Positions 35,393 to 42,915 of a stretch of DNA of 45,015 nt are shown here, one piece after another. The stretch is from Phenylobacterium deserti. GTDB taxonomy: Bacteria > Pseudomonadota > Alphaproteobacteria > Caulobacterales > Caulobacteraceae. A program made the translations under genes and the position numbers. Location: positions 1 to 45,015 of the forward strand of contig CAMCXF010000027.1 in the NCBI GenBank assembly GCA_945883235.1, read 5' to 3'. Numbering within the stretch: position 1 is the stretch's first letter; every line of letters begins with the position of its first letter. The notes beneath the pieces were generated by a model. It worked only from the letters and a program-made list of their open reading frames with translations. It searched no databases and was not told where the DNA came from.

Positions 35393-35555
35393 ACGGTTTC
35401 AGGTCCGGTCGCGACGCCAGAAACGCCGCGCGCTCCGCCGCCGTCAGCACCTTGGCCTTTTTCTGCCGCGAAACCTTCGGCGTCGGCGGCAGGAACACGC
35501 CCGGCGGCGGTGAGCCCCCCTTGAGGTCCGAGAGCCGCTTGATCGGGGGTTTCAT
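35391..35555 (-). CDS. Small hypothetical protein
   Basis: A 54-residue basic, Pro/Lys-rich frame (PPIKRLSDLKGG at the start, TAAERAAFLASRPDLKP at the end). The ATG at 35555 has GAGGAAG nine bases upstream, which is the main support. No known domain. It sits between repeat copies and its stop overlaps the edge of repeat copy 1, so it could be chance. Confidence 0.45.
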   Translation of the reverse strand: MKPPIKRLSDLKGGSPPPGVFLPPTPKVSRQKKAKVLTAAERAAFLASRPDLKP

Positions 35556-35630
35556 GGTCTGAGCTTCCTCGCGATCCGCCCGTCGGGAGGACAGATACCT
35601 CTCCATCGCAGATTCCCGCCGCTCGCCCTA

Positions 35631-35678
35631 GAGCCTGTCCGTTTCAGATGGACTCATCTGAAACGGATAAACAGGCTC
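35631..35678. repeat. Large cruciform-capable inverted repeat (family C, first half of unit)
   Basis: An inner perfect stem CCGTTTCAGATG / CATCTGAAACGG (12 bp, loop GACT) is enclosed by an outer stem GAGCCTGT / ACAGGCTC with a small bulge. A degraded copy without the right half of the stem follows at 35745-35781. Confidence 0.75.
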
Positions 35679-35691
35679 GTTTTCGTACATT

Positions 35692-35743
35692 TAGAGCGTG
35701 ACCGGCGCCTGAACCGGTATCCACTTCAGGCTGTCACGCTCTA
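35692..35743. repeat. Family C palindromic element, copy 2
   Basis: Perfect 11-bp arms TAGAGCGTGAC / GTCACGCTCTA enclose a 30-base core. The whole unit 35631-35743 is repeated in degenerate form at 35745-35844, where the arms have decayed (CAGCGTGAC ... GCTGTCA). Confidence 0.75.
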
Positions 35744-35744
35744 G

Positions 35745-35844
35745 GGCCTGTCCGTTTCAGACGGACTCATCTGTACGGACACGCGCGATCTCATGTCTTC
35801 ACAGCGTGACGGGCGCATGAAGCGGCATCCACGTCAGGCTGTCA
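35745..35844. repeat. Family C unit, copy 3 (degenerate tandem copy)
   Basis: This is a direct tandem copy of 35632-35737: GGCCTGTCCGTTTCAGACGG matches the first hairpin arm, and GCGTGACGGGCGCATGAAGC matches the second element. The pairing arms no longer match well, so it has drifted from the palindromic form. Confidence 0.65.
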
Positions 35845-36163
35845 TTCGCTGCTGAATGGAACCGGGCACTTGTGCCGGGTGAACGCTCGCAAGCGGACCT
35901 TCCCACCGTCTCAGATGGGGGGAAAGCGGACGTTGTCAGGATGCCAGACTCGAGCTGATGGCAGACCACCTCATCAGCCACAGCATCAACCGTGGCCGAG
36001 GATCAGACACCCTGGCCAAGTGGCGCGCCGTCATGGGCTGGGGCCAGGTTGGGATTGGGTAGCTGTGCCGACCTAGAGACCTGTTGCCGTTCGACCGACA
36101 CCACCGTCACAGGGGCCGCCATTGGCCCCACATGCGACATCGTTCTGTCGACTGGCGGGGCGC
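35845..36163. other. Gene-free stretch at the left edge of the photobiology island
   Basis: About 320 bases between the repeat cluster and the end of trpB. I see no supported gene. One leftward frame near 36139 begins like an efflux-adaptor N-terminus but is too short to call. The stretch probably contains old recombination debris. Confidence 0.4.
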
Positions 36164-37384
36164 TCACATCGCCATCCCGAGGTGGTCGGCGACGGTGAAG
36201 ATGTCCTTATCTCCCCGGCCGCAGAGATTCATCATGACGATGCCCCCCTTGCCGACCTCGCGCGCGATCTCGCCGACACGGGCCAGCGCGTGGGCCGGCT
36301 CCAGCGCCGGGATGATTCCTTCGAGTTTGGAGCATAGCTGGAACGCATCCAGCGCCTCCTCGTCAGTCGAGGAGACGTACAGCGCCCGGCCCACATCATG
36401 CAGCCAGGCGTGCTCGGGTCCGATGCCCGGATAGTCAAGTCCGGCTGATATGGAATGAGCGTCGCTGATCTGGCCGTCGTCGTCTTGGAGCAGATAGGTC
36501 TTGTTGCCGTGGAGCACGCCTGGGCGTCCGCCGCTTAGCGAGGCGGCGTGCTTGTCTGTGGCCAGGCCGTGACCGGCCGCTTCAACCCCGATGAGCCGGA
36601 CGCCCTCGTCGGCTAGGAAGGGGTGGAACAGGCCGATGGCATTGGACCCGCCGCCGATGCAAGCCACTACAGCGTCCGGCAGGCGGCCCTCCATTTCGAG
36701 GATCTGCGCCCGCGCCTCTATCCCGATTACGCTCTGAAAATCGCGGACCATGGCTGGATAGGGGTGTGGGCCGGCTGCGGTTCCGATGATGTAATAGGTG
36801 TCGTGGACGTTGGTGACCCAGTCGCGCATCGCCTCGTTCATGGCATCCTTGAGTGTGCCCGTACCCGACGTCACCGCCCGGATTTCGGCACCGAGTAGGT
36901 TTATGCGGAACACGTTGGGCTTTTGACGCTCCACGTCGAGCGATCCCATATAGACCACGCAGGGCAGGCCGAACCGTGCACAAACTGTGGCGCTGGCTAC
37001 CCCGTGCTGACCAGCGCCTGTTTCGGCGATGATCCGGGTTTTGCCCATGCGGCGCGCCAGCAGGATCTGGCCCATACAGTTGTTGATCTTGTGCGCGCCG
37101 GTATGATTGAGCTCGTCGCGCTTGAAGTAGACCTTCGCCCCGCCGAAGTGCTGGGTAAGGCGCTCGGCGAAATAGAGCGGGCTTGGGCGGCCCACATAGT
37201 GCTTCAAGAACCCGTCGAGCTCTGCCTTAAAGGTCGGATCGGCCTTGGCGGTGCGGTATGCAGCGTCCAGTTCGTGGACGAGCGGCATAAGTGTCTCGGG
37301 CACATATCGGCCACCGAAATCGCCGAACCGGCCGTCCGCATCGGGATAGGCTGCGTAGTCGTTGACTTTTAGGCGCTCGTTCAC
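36164..37384 (-). CDS. trpB: Tryptophan synthase beta chain, stand-alone copy
   Basis: A 406-residue PLP enzyme of the TrpB1 type. It has [12 protein letters not shown] near residue 24, the PLP lysine Lys99 in [19 protein letters not shown], and the phosphate loop [10 protein letters not shown]. It condenses indole (or indole from TrpA) with serine. The usual partners trpF and trpA are absent. Instead it is the last gene of a small operon after the DUF393 and DUF3429-like genes, with a 10-base gap. The start is GTG with GAGGAG six bases before. Divergence from the organism's main TrpB cannot be judged here. Confidence 0.93.
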   Translation of the reverse strand: MNERLKVNDYAAYPDADGRFGDFGGRYVPETLMPLVHELDAAYRTAKADPTFKAELDGFLKHYVGRPSPLYFAERLTQHFGGAKVYFKRDELNHTGAHKINNCMGQILLARRMGKTRIIAETGAGQHGVASATVCARFGLPCVVYMGSLDVERQKPNVFRINLLGAEIRAVTSGTGTLKDAMNEAMRDWVTNVHDTYYIIGTAAGPHPYPAMVRDFQSVIGIEARAQILEMEGRLPDAVVACIGGGSNAIGLFHPFLADEGVRLIGVEAAGHGLATDKHAASLSGGRPGVLHGNKTYLLQDDDGQISDAHSISAGLDYPGIGPEHAWLHDVGRALYVSSTDEEALDAFQLCSKLEGIIPALEPAHALARVGEIAREVGKGGIVMMNLCGRGDKDIFTVADHLGMAM

Positions 37385-37394
37385 AAAAAACTCC

Positions 37395-37622
37395 TCAGTA
37401 CTCGTCGGCTGCGGCTTTGACAGGGAATGGCGCAGCAGCGAATATCGCCTTCTTTCCGACGAACATCAGCAGAAACGCGGCGTAGGCAGCTATGACTGCC
37501 GCGGAGGTGCCCACCGAGGCCGGCAGCAGCTTCGACGTAGCGGGCAGAGACCAGAAGGGAGTGATCCCCAGCAGGCCATATACACGGACTGCACGTGGCT
37601 TAGATTTAGTTCGGGTGGTCAT
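37395..37622 (-). CDS. Short DUF3429-like membrane protein
   Basis: A 75-residue protein. After a basic start ([12 protein letters not shown]) come [11 protein letters not shown] and a hydrophobic helix ending in [12 protein letters not shown], which resembles the first half of DUF3429 proteins (about 140 residues). The second half of that family is missing, so it is either a short variant or a truncated gene. The start overlaps the DUF393 stop as TGATG (37620-37624), which indicates coupling. The family match is by eye only. Confidence 0.5.
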   Translation of the reverse strand: MTTRTKSKPRAVRVYGLLGITPFWSLPATSKLLPASVGTSAAVIAAYAAFLLMFVGKKAIFAAAPFPVKAAADEY

Positions 37623-38029
37623 CAATGCCCCCTCACCCGCCGGGCCAGGCCCCACCGTACGATCGCCTGCAGCGCCGGGCGCACTCTTAAAAAGAGCCTG
37701 TAGGCGCGCTCTAGAAGCCACAGGAGGGGCGGGGGCGACGCCAGAGTGGCCAGCGGGCGCAGTGACGGAAGCACACGCCACATTTCCACAAACGCCGCCG
37801 CACCAGATACCATCCGACCGCCGCGCGGTTGAGCATGGAGCCGAGCTAGCCTAGCCGCACGGTCGGTCGGACATCCGCCTGGAAGGCTGAGATCGACAAA
37901 CTCGATCGCCAAGGCGCGGTCGAGTCGCCGTATCAGGCCGATCTCTGCAGTACAGATCGGACAATCGCCATCATACCAGACGGTGAGGCTGCGCCGGTCA
38001 GCAGCGGCGGACGAAGGTCCCGACATCAT
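37622..38029 (-). CDS. DCC-family (DUF393) thiol-disulfide oxidoreductase-like protein
   Basis: A 135-residue protein with the family hallmark YDGDCPICTAEI (about residues 19-30), carrying D-C-P-I-C, followed by FVDLSLPGG and a hydrophobic, Arg-rich C-terminal helix region. DCC proteins are thioredoxin-like; their role is unproven, but they recur in light-response clusters with photolyases and MerR regulators. Two adjacent ATG codons exist (38029 and 38026). The first overlaps the stop of an upstream 38-codon frame in an ATGA and fits coupling better. Confidence 0.85.
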   Translation of the reverse strand: MMSGPSSAAADRRSLTVWYDGDCPICTAEIGLIRRLDRALAIEFVDLSLPGGCPTDRAARLARLHAQPRGGRMVSGAAAFVEMWRVLPSLRPLATLASPPPLLWLLERAYRLFLRVRPALQAIVRWGLARRVRGH

Positions 38030-38142
38030 GCTACCACCGAGCCAGCGGGCGAGATTGCCATGAACACGGCACCGCTGCTTCGGACGCGCGTCAGAACCCT
38101 TGGCACTAGAGCGATTACGATCATCATCAAGGCGACCTTCAT
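38026..38142 (-). CDS. Leader small ORF, 38-residue hydrophobic peptide
   Basis: A frame starting MKVALMMIVIALVPRVLTRV, so a Lys followed by a 13-residue hydrophobic stretch; it could be a membrane peptide. The AGGACAGG sequence four bases before the ATG is a good ribosome-binding site and is itself part of a regulator dyad (38147-38161). The stop overlaps the DUF393 start (ATGA). It is too short for ordinary gene finding. A remnant signal peptide is another explanation. Confidence 0.5.
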   Translation of the reverse strand: MKVALMMIVIALVPRVLTRVRSSGAVFMAISPAGSVVA

Positions 38143-38146
38143 AACG

Positions 38147-38161
38147 CCTGTCCTGGACAAA
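38147..38161. promoter_or_regulatory. LitR-type operator candidate O2, DUF393 operon
   Basis: The dyad CCTGTC-CTG-GACAAA matches the shared consensus TTTGTC-N3-GACAAA with two mismatches in the left arm. It lies five bases before the leftward leader ORF and includes its ribosome-binding site. Its centre is 53 bases from the next dyad. Confidence 0.65.
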
Positions 38162-38199
38162 TAAGCCTATTTGATGGATTGTCGAGAAGTTATAGCAAG

Positions 38200-38214
38200 T
38201 TTGTCCATGACAAA
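38200..38214. promoter_or_regulatory. LitR-type operator candidate O1, truncated regulator
   Basis: A perfect dyad, TTTGTC-CAT-GACAAA. It contains the ancestral ATG of the truncated regulator (38207) and ends on the A of the ATG at 38214. A protein bound here would block initiation of the rightward gene. A TTATAG hexamer at 38190-38195 may be its -10 box. Confidence 0.75.
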
Positions 38215-38501
38215 TGCCGACCTTCCTCGAAGATCCGCGCGTCATGACCATCGCGGCGGTGGAGCGTGATCGCGGTTTGCCGAAGGAGACCTTGCGTGTC
38301 TGGGAGCGTCGCTACGGCTTCCCGAAGCCCCTGCGGGACGGAAATGGCGAACGGCTCTATCCGGTCGACCAGTTGGTGACACTCCGCCTGTTCCGCCGTC
38401 TCATGGTCGCCGGCCAGCGTCCGGGACAGGTCGTTGGACTAGCTGCCTGCTTGGCAGGTAGCTGCAGCCTACAGGTCGTGCTGGCGTGTGCGGATCGATA
38501 G
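38207..38501 (+). pseudogene. Truncated LitR/CarH-type MerR regulator (DNA-binding domain only)
   Basis: From residue MTIAAVERD (38244) the frame matches the N-terminal HTH of the full regulator at 42916-43845 almost residue by residue: LPKETLRVWERRYGFPKPLR, then ERLYP and RRLMVAGQRPGQVVGL. Directly after this point homology stops. A 10-bp hairpin (38441-38463) and about 15 unrelated residues lead to the stop, so the linker and B12-binding domain are lost. At the 5' end, the ATG that aligns with the intact gene (38207) is in a different frame from the HTH, so there is also a small frameshift. An ATG at 38214 is in frame and could still give a 95-residue DNA-binding protein that competes for operators. 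Confidence 0.75.
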
Positions 38502-38544
38502 ACAGCACAGTGCGGGAATTTCCCTCGCGCCTAGTCTCGGCTTG

Positions 38545-38766
38545 TTAGGCAGTTTCCTTCGGGTAGGCTGCGCACCTAGCCAAATCTTCAGCCACTACAG
38601 GGTACTTCTGAGCCAGCATATGGAGCTGGGCCTTAAGGGCACCCAGTTGATAAGCCTCACGGCCACACCTGCCGTAGCAGAAGCGGTCGATGCTGTGGGG
38701 GCTGGACTCGGCTGCAACGCCTTCCAAGTAGGCCGTCACGGTAGGATGCTCGTCAACGAGGTTCAT
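38545..38766 (-). CDS. Small hypothetical protein, 73 residues
   Basis: An acidic-then-mixed protein beginning NLVDEHPTVTAYLEGVAAE and ending CAAYPKETA, with three cysteines (FCYGRC and ARC). AAGGAAC stands six bases before the ATG at 38766, and this ribosome-binding site resembles those of the rhodopsin and the 98-residue gene. No domain is recognised. It is leftward, 377 bases after the TonB receptor, facing the truncated regulator. I believe it is a real gene of this island, but its role is unknown. Confidence 0.55.
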   Translation of the reverse strand: MNLVDEHPTVTAYLEGVAAESSPHSIDRFCYGRCGREAYQLGALKAQLHMLAQKYPVVAEDLARCAAYPKETA

Positions 38767-39143
38767 AGTTGTTCCTTTACAGTTCGTCGTGGTTCCCAGC
38801 GGCTTGGATATCACGTCGTAGATGACCCTATTGCCCGCCCCACTTGAATGATGATCTGTGCGGCGCCGGGGAGCTTTGCGAACAGCCCGAGGGGGAGCGG
38901 TGGGTAGGTCCTTGTAACCAACCTTTGGACGCCCCGAACCCCTGTGTCTAGCTGGCTACAGGCTACGCTACGCTGCGATCGTTGAGCCTAACTTCAGCGG
39001 ATGTTGCCAAGTGTCATCCCGGTCCGATTTGTCAGTCATCAACCCGGTTGCACAGGTGAGGGTTGGTTGAATTGCGTACTGCGTGCCCCAAACATCACCC
39101 TGAACATACGCCGCCTTTCAAACGCCTCCGCTCAACGCGCCTG
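38767..39143. other. Intergenic region after the island TonB receptor
   Basis: 377 bases without a supported gene. TTTGTC-AGT-CATCAA near 39029 resembles half of the island dyad, but the right arm fails. No terminator hairpin with a T-run is evident after the receptor. Confidence 0.4.
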
Positions 39144-41414
39144 TTAATGAAATAATGCCTTTAACGTGAACATGACGGATCTGGGCGGGGCATAGGTGCG
39201 CTGGATGAAACCGTAGTTTGCGATTGCGAGGGCGTCGGAGATCACCACCTCGTTCGTCAGATTGCGAACGGTTAGAGCTGCGGTCACACCGGACCGGGTC
39301 TGACCGAGGGTCAGGGCGGCATTCACAAGGGTCCTGGCGCCCGACTGCAGCAGCGGATCATTGGTGTTATCAAAGAAGATCTGGCTCCTGTAATCCACGG
39401 CGAGGGTAGCTCCCAAGGTCCAGTCCTCCGTCAGTTCTGCCTGCCACGACAGGGCGGCCGCTGCCGAAAACTCGGGAGATGCGGTGAGCGTATTGCCCGA
39501 TCGATCAATGCCGTTGGCATCGACAAAATCCGTGAACTGCGCGTCCAACCAGGAGGTGCTCAGACGTAGCCGGAGATTCCGTGGCAGGGCCGCCTTGAGC
39601 GTGAGATCGACCCCCTTCATTTCGGCGTCTGCACTGTCGAGCACCTGACGGGCCGGAGGCGGCACCGAGACGAGCGTGAAATCCTGCAGATCAGTGTAGT
39701 CGTAGAAGAAGGCGGCGGCATTGAACGAAAGGCCCGGCGAAACATGCCAGGTCGAGCCGGCTTCCCAAGCGGTGACGAACTCGGGCGCTACCGGACCGAT
39801 AGAGTCGGTCGAAAACAGGGCACCGCCATTGAAGCTACCGGACTTGAAGCCTCGATTGACGCTGGCGTAGGCGACAAGGTCGGGCGTGAAGGTGTACCGG
39901 GCGGCCAGGCGCCAGGATATGGCATCATCGGTCTGTCCGCCGCTTCGGACCGGAGAGAGGACCGGTCTGGCGGTGACTTCCTCAAAGCGGGTCTCGGTCG
40001 TGAACGACGTCTTTTCGCGAGTTGTTCTGGCCCCGGCAGTCAGGACCAGACGGTCGGTGGCTCTGAACTCTGTCTCTGCGAACACCGCCACCGACTGGGT
40101 GTCGAGCGTGTAGGTCTGGAGCAGCCGGAAAGGTCCGAAGACGAACAGGAAGGGATCATTGATGAAGCCGACACCGGCCGCTCGCAATGTTCCCAGGGTC
40201 GAGAACCGGTTGGTCGTCTCAAGGGTCTCGTCGATCACAAAGGCTCCGGCCCGCCAATCGAACCTTCCCTGTTTGGCACCGAAGAGGAACTCGTGGGTAA
40301 AGGCGCGGCTTCTATTGTTGAAGTCGAGGGAAACGAGGTCGAGTGGGCTGGCGTCCGTATCTTCACGGACCTCGCGGTCAGCGAACCTCAGGGAGGTGAT
40401 GGAGGTCACCTCGACGGAGCCAGCCCGGCGTAGGGTGAGGACGAAGCCGCCTGTGTCCAGATACTCGCGACTGTCGCGGTCAAAGCCCTCGGAGAAGGGA
40501 TCGGACGTATACCTGTAGCCCAGCAGGTTGAGGCATCCTCCGGCCAGCACCCTTTGGGGAGCACAGGGCGTCAGGACCGGTCCGGTCGGGGGCGGAACCG
40601 CAAATCCCTCCGGCGCAAACAGACCGAGCCCCTCGTGCGCCGTCATGCCCGACCGGTCATTGGCATAGTCCACGACCAGGCTAGCGCTCCAGGGCCCGGG
40701 GGTATCGCTATCCGCCCGCAGCCGGGCAGCAAAAGTGTCGAGGCCGTTCTCGTGACCGCCGGTCAGCGTATTGGCGGTGTATCCATCCGATGTGCGGTAA
40801 ACGGCCGAAAGCCGCGCCCGAACCACACCGATGCGGCCGCTGTCCGCCGCGACTTCATAGGTCTGCAATCCGTATGAACCGACACCGGCGCTGAGCGTGA
40901 TGCCCGACGATTGGCCCGGAGCGTTGGTCTTGAAGATCAGCGCACCGCCAGTCGAATTTCGGCCAAACAACGTGCCTTGAGGCCCCTTGAGGATCTCTGC
41001 CCCGGCGAGGTCGAACAGAGCGACATTCTGGGCGAGGGGCGAGGCGATATAGCCCTGATCCAAATAGACGGCGACCCCGGGATTGGCGCTGGGGTTGACG
41101 TCATTGGATCCGATGCCGCGGATGAAAAACTGCGGCGCCGAAGAGCCGAAAATCGAGCGTTCGGTCAGACTGGTGGACAGACCGGCAATGTCACTAGCCT
41201 GGAAAATTCCCGCCTGACTTATAGCCGCCTGGTCGATGACTTCCACGGAACCGGAAATCTTTTCCACCGGGGTTTGCGATCGTCTAGCTGTGACGATGAC
41301 GGTCTCGAGGAGCGGCACTTGCCCCGAAGCCTGAGCCGCCGCGACGACCTGAGCCGCGCTGTTTGGAGGAGCTATCTGATCGAGGTCAAAGAACATCGCG
41401 CAAGTTCCACTCAT
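39144..41414 (-). CDS. TonB-dependent receptor next to the rhodopsin, without a visible signal peptide
   Basis: A 756-residue receptor. The TonB box-like ETVIVTARRSQTP is near residue 37, followed by the plug (FFIRGIGSNDVNPSANPGVA, LKGPQGTLFGRNSTGGALIF) and a barrel ending in MFTLKALFH. The FGRNSTGGA plug group is common in sphingomonads and caulobacters. The first 36 residues (MSGTCAMFFDLDQIAP...) do not form a signal peptide, and the frame is closed by a TAG 12 codons upstream with no better start, so the 5' end looks replaced or rearranged. It follows the rhodopsin terminator and should have its own promoter in about 40 bases. Ligand unknown. Confidence 0.88.
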   Translation of the reverse strand: MSGTCAMFFDLDQIAPPNSAAQVVAAAQASGQVPLLETVIVTARRSQTPVEKISGSVEVIDQAAISQAGIFQASDIAGLSTSLTERSIFGSSAPQFFIRGIGSNDVNPSANPGVAVYLDQGYIASPLAQNVALFDLAGAEILKGPQGTLFGRNSTGGALIFKTNAPGQSSGITLSAGVGSYGLQTYEVAADSGRIGVVRARLSAVYRTSDGYTANTLTGGHENGLDTFAARLRADSDTPGPWSASLVVDYANDRSGMTAHEGLGLFAPEGFAVPPPTGPVLTPCAPQRVLAGGCLNLLGYRYTSDPFSEGFDRDSREYLDTGGFVLTLRRAGSVEVTSITSLRFADREVREDTDASPLDLVSLDFNNRSRAFTHEFLFGAKQGRFDWRAGAFVIDETLETTNRFSTLGTLRAAGVGFINDPFLFVFGPFRLLQTYTLDTQSVAVFAETEFRATDRLVLTAGARTTREKTSFTTETRFEEVTARPVLSPVRSGGQTDDAISWRLAARYTFTPDLVAYASVNRGFKSGSFNGGALFSTDSIGPVAPEFVTAWEAGSTWHVSPGLSFNAAAFFYDYTDLQDFTLVSVPPPARQVLDSADAEMKGVDLTLKAALPRNLRLRLSTSWLDAQFTDFVDANGIDRSGNTLTASPEFSAAAALSWQAELTEDWTLGATLAVDYRSQIFFDNTNDPLLQSGARTLVNAALTLGQTRSGVTAALTVRNLTNEVVISDALAIANYGFIQRTYAPPRSVMFTLKALFH

Positions 41415-41455
41415 TATGACAGCGACCTGGGTCGCCCAACAGCGTCGGTGCTAGC

Positions 41456-41489
41456 AAAAATGAAAACGGGCGGCATATAACCGCCCGTT
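41456..41489 (-). terminator. Rho-independent terminator after the rhodopsin gene
   Basis: Read leftward, the stem is AACGGGCGG / CCGCCCGTT (9 bp, 7-base loop TTATATG), followed by TTCATTTTT. It begins 30 bases after the rhodopsin stop and separates rhodopsin transcription from the TonB receptor. Confidence 0.92.
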
Positions 41490-41518
41490 CCCAAGTATCA
41501 GGAAAAATACGAGAGAGT

Positions 41519-42316
41519 TCAGGCGTCCCGAGCGAGGTTGCTATTACGCCAGTCTTCACTCTTCGCCGAGGCTATCAAGAAGATCAGCACGCCAAAGCCA
41601 GCCTTCGCAACGATGTCCGCAATCGTGTAGCCGACCTGAACAGTGACCGCTGCGCTTCCGCTCATGGTTGAGATGTTGGCATTCTCTGGACCGAACAAAA
41701 GCGGCGCAAAGTAGACGATCGGGTAGAAGCACCACGACACAACCGTGACCCAGATCGCCAGGCTGACCAGACCACGCGCTTGTTCAGGCTGACTGTTGAT
41801 CGATGCCCGTAGCCCGACAAACAACTCGTACAGGATGAACAGGAACGGGATCACCGACAGACCACCCCACAGCAGACGCGTGCCGCTGTCAGTGGCAACT
41901 TCACCCGGGTAACCAAGCGCCACCATGAGGGCCGCAAGTGTACCCAGCCGCACGCTCTTTGAGATCGTAACAGCGCGGGTCAATCCCATCACGAGGATCA
42001 GTTCGACAAGCAGCAGCGGCACGGTGAGCAACCAGTCGACATAACGATAGGCGTCGTTAAACTTCTCTCCTGACCTGGCAACCGTCCCGGCGGTCGCATC
42101 GACCACGAATGCACCCGACCAGCTGTCGAACATGCGCCAGTAATGATAGGCCGCAATGAAAGTCACCAAACCGGTGATGATCAAAGCTGTGCGATATTGT
42201 GGCGCGACCGTCTCACGAACCAGCCAGAAGAACAGTGTTGCCGCTCCCATGGTTGCGATAGTGAACGACAGCGCATTGTAGATTATCTCGTATTGACCAA
42301 GTGTAATTGATTCCAT
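41519..42316 (-). CDS. Proton-pumping microbial rhodopsin, xanthorhodopsin-like
   Basis: A 265-residue, seven-helix retinal protein. Helix C reads RYVDWLLTVPLLLVELILV: Asp94 (counterion/acceptor), Thr98 and Glu105 (donor) make the DTE motif of outward proton pumps. The tuning position of proteorhodopsin is Leu102, which predicts green absorption. The retinal lysine is Lys238 in DIVAKAGFG, with Asp234 as second counterion. His58 in AAYHYWRM pairs with Asp94, and the 36-residue distance fits the longer B-C loop of xanthorhodopsin/Gloeobacter rhodopsin. Gly151-Gly152 in LLWGGLS lie about where those proteins have the glycine that opens the carotenoid-antenna site. AAGGAA precedes the ATG. No blh or crt gene is in the window. 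Confidence 0.95.
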   Translation of the reverse strand: MESITLGQYEIIYNALSFTIATMGAATLFFWLVRETVAPQYRTALIITGLVTFIAAYHYWRMFDSWSGAFVVDATAGTVARSGEKFNDAYRYVDWLLTVPLLLVELILVMGLTRAVTISKSVRLGTLAALMVALGYPGEVATDSGTRLLWGGLSVIPFLFILYELFVGLRASINSQPEQARGLVSLAIWVTVVSWCFYPIVYFAPLLFGPENANISTMSGSAAVTVQVGYTIADIVAKAGFGVLIFLIASAKSEDWRNSNLARDA

Positions 42317-42557
42317 CTATAAATTTCCTTATTCCATTTGGTTTTTACAAACGGCTCACCGCACTGGGATATCCGCGGCCAAAACACCTGCCTGGCTCTG
42401 GATCGGCCCTGTAGATTGCCCCATTCTCGGTGAGGCCCAGTTCTTCGGGGCAACCTGACCCCGGGGGCTATTGTGACGCGATCAAGGCGTGTATTCCCGG
42501 AACGACGCGGCGGACGTGCGAGGACAGCAGGATCGCGGGCTACCCGGATGGTTCGAG

Positions 42558-42854
42558 CTACTCGTGTTCGCCGTCGGCGCGCCTTCCTGACGCCCGTGCG
42601 AAGACGAGCGGTTTCTTTTCTGCGACCGTGTAGGTGGCTACCGTTATGGCTGCTGCCGCTATCAAAACGATATGACCGACCAAGCTGATGGCGAGAAACG
42701 TATAACTACCGATAGCAATCGCGAAAGAAGCGGCCCACATCCAACCCAGGATCTGGAGGATCATGTGCCTCGTCGGTATATCCTGAATATGTCGCAGTGG
42801 ATTTACTTTATGATTGAAAAGATAGTTCCAGGAAAATACAACTAAACTTCTCAT
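42558..42854 (-). CDS. 98-residue two-helix membrane protein upstream of the rhodopsin
   Basis: It has an N-terminal soluble part with an aromatic start (SLVVFSWNYLFNHKVNPLRH), two adjacent hydrophobic helices (about residues 31-52 and 53-76), and a charged tail ending ADGEHE. AAGGAA seven bases before the ATG is the same ribosome-binding sequence as for the rhodopsin. It lies between the regulator and the rhodopsin on one strand. I do not recognise the family. From position I infer a partner or assembly factor of the rhodopsin, or a separate light-response membrane protein. Confidence 0.75.
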   Translation of the reverse strand: MRSLVVFSWNYLFNHKVNPLRHIQDIPTRHMILQILGWMWAASFAIAIGSYTFLAISLVGHIVLIAAAAITVATYTVAEKKPLVFARASGRRADGEHE

Positions 42855-42880
42855 GAATGTATTCCTTGATTTGGCGATGA

Positions 42881-42895
42881 AAAATGACTCATTTT
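42881..42895. promoter_or_regulatory. 15-bp palindrome before the 98-residue membrane protein
   Basis: AAAATGA-C-TCATTTT is a perfect 7-bp-arm palindrome in an AT-rich patch. It lies 27 bases before the start of the membrane-protein gene and just after the regulator stop. It does not match the TTTGTC dyads, so a different protein would bind it. Confidence 0.5.
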
Positions 42896-42915
42896 ACTCA
42901 AGATAGAACATCTGA

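Noticed and set aside
35958..36139. Leftward frame starting MAAPVTVVSVERQQV, like an RND efflux-adaptor N-terminus
   Set aside because: Only about 15 residues agree by eye and the frame stops soon after; chance resemblance cannot be excluded.
38441..38463. 10-bp hairpin in the truncated regulator as a terminator
   Set aside because: No T-run follows; it is more likely the scar of the event that removed the 3' part of the gene.
39028..39043. TTTGTC followed by CATCAA, a possible fifth regulator site
   Set aside because: The right arm matches only three of six consensus positions and no start codon is near.
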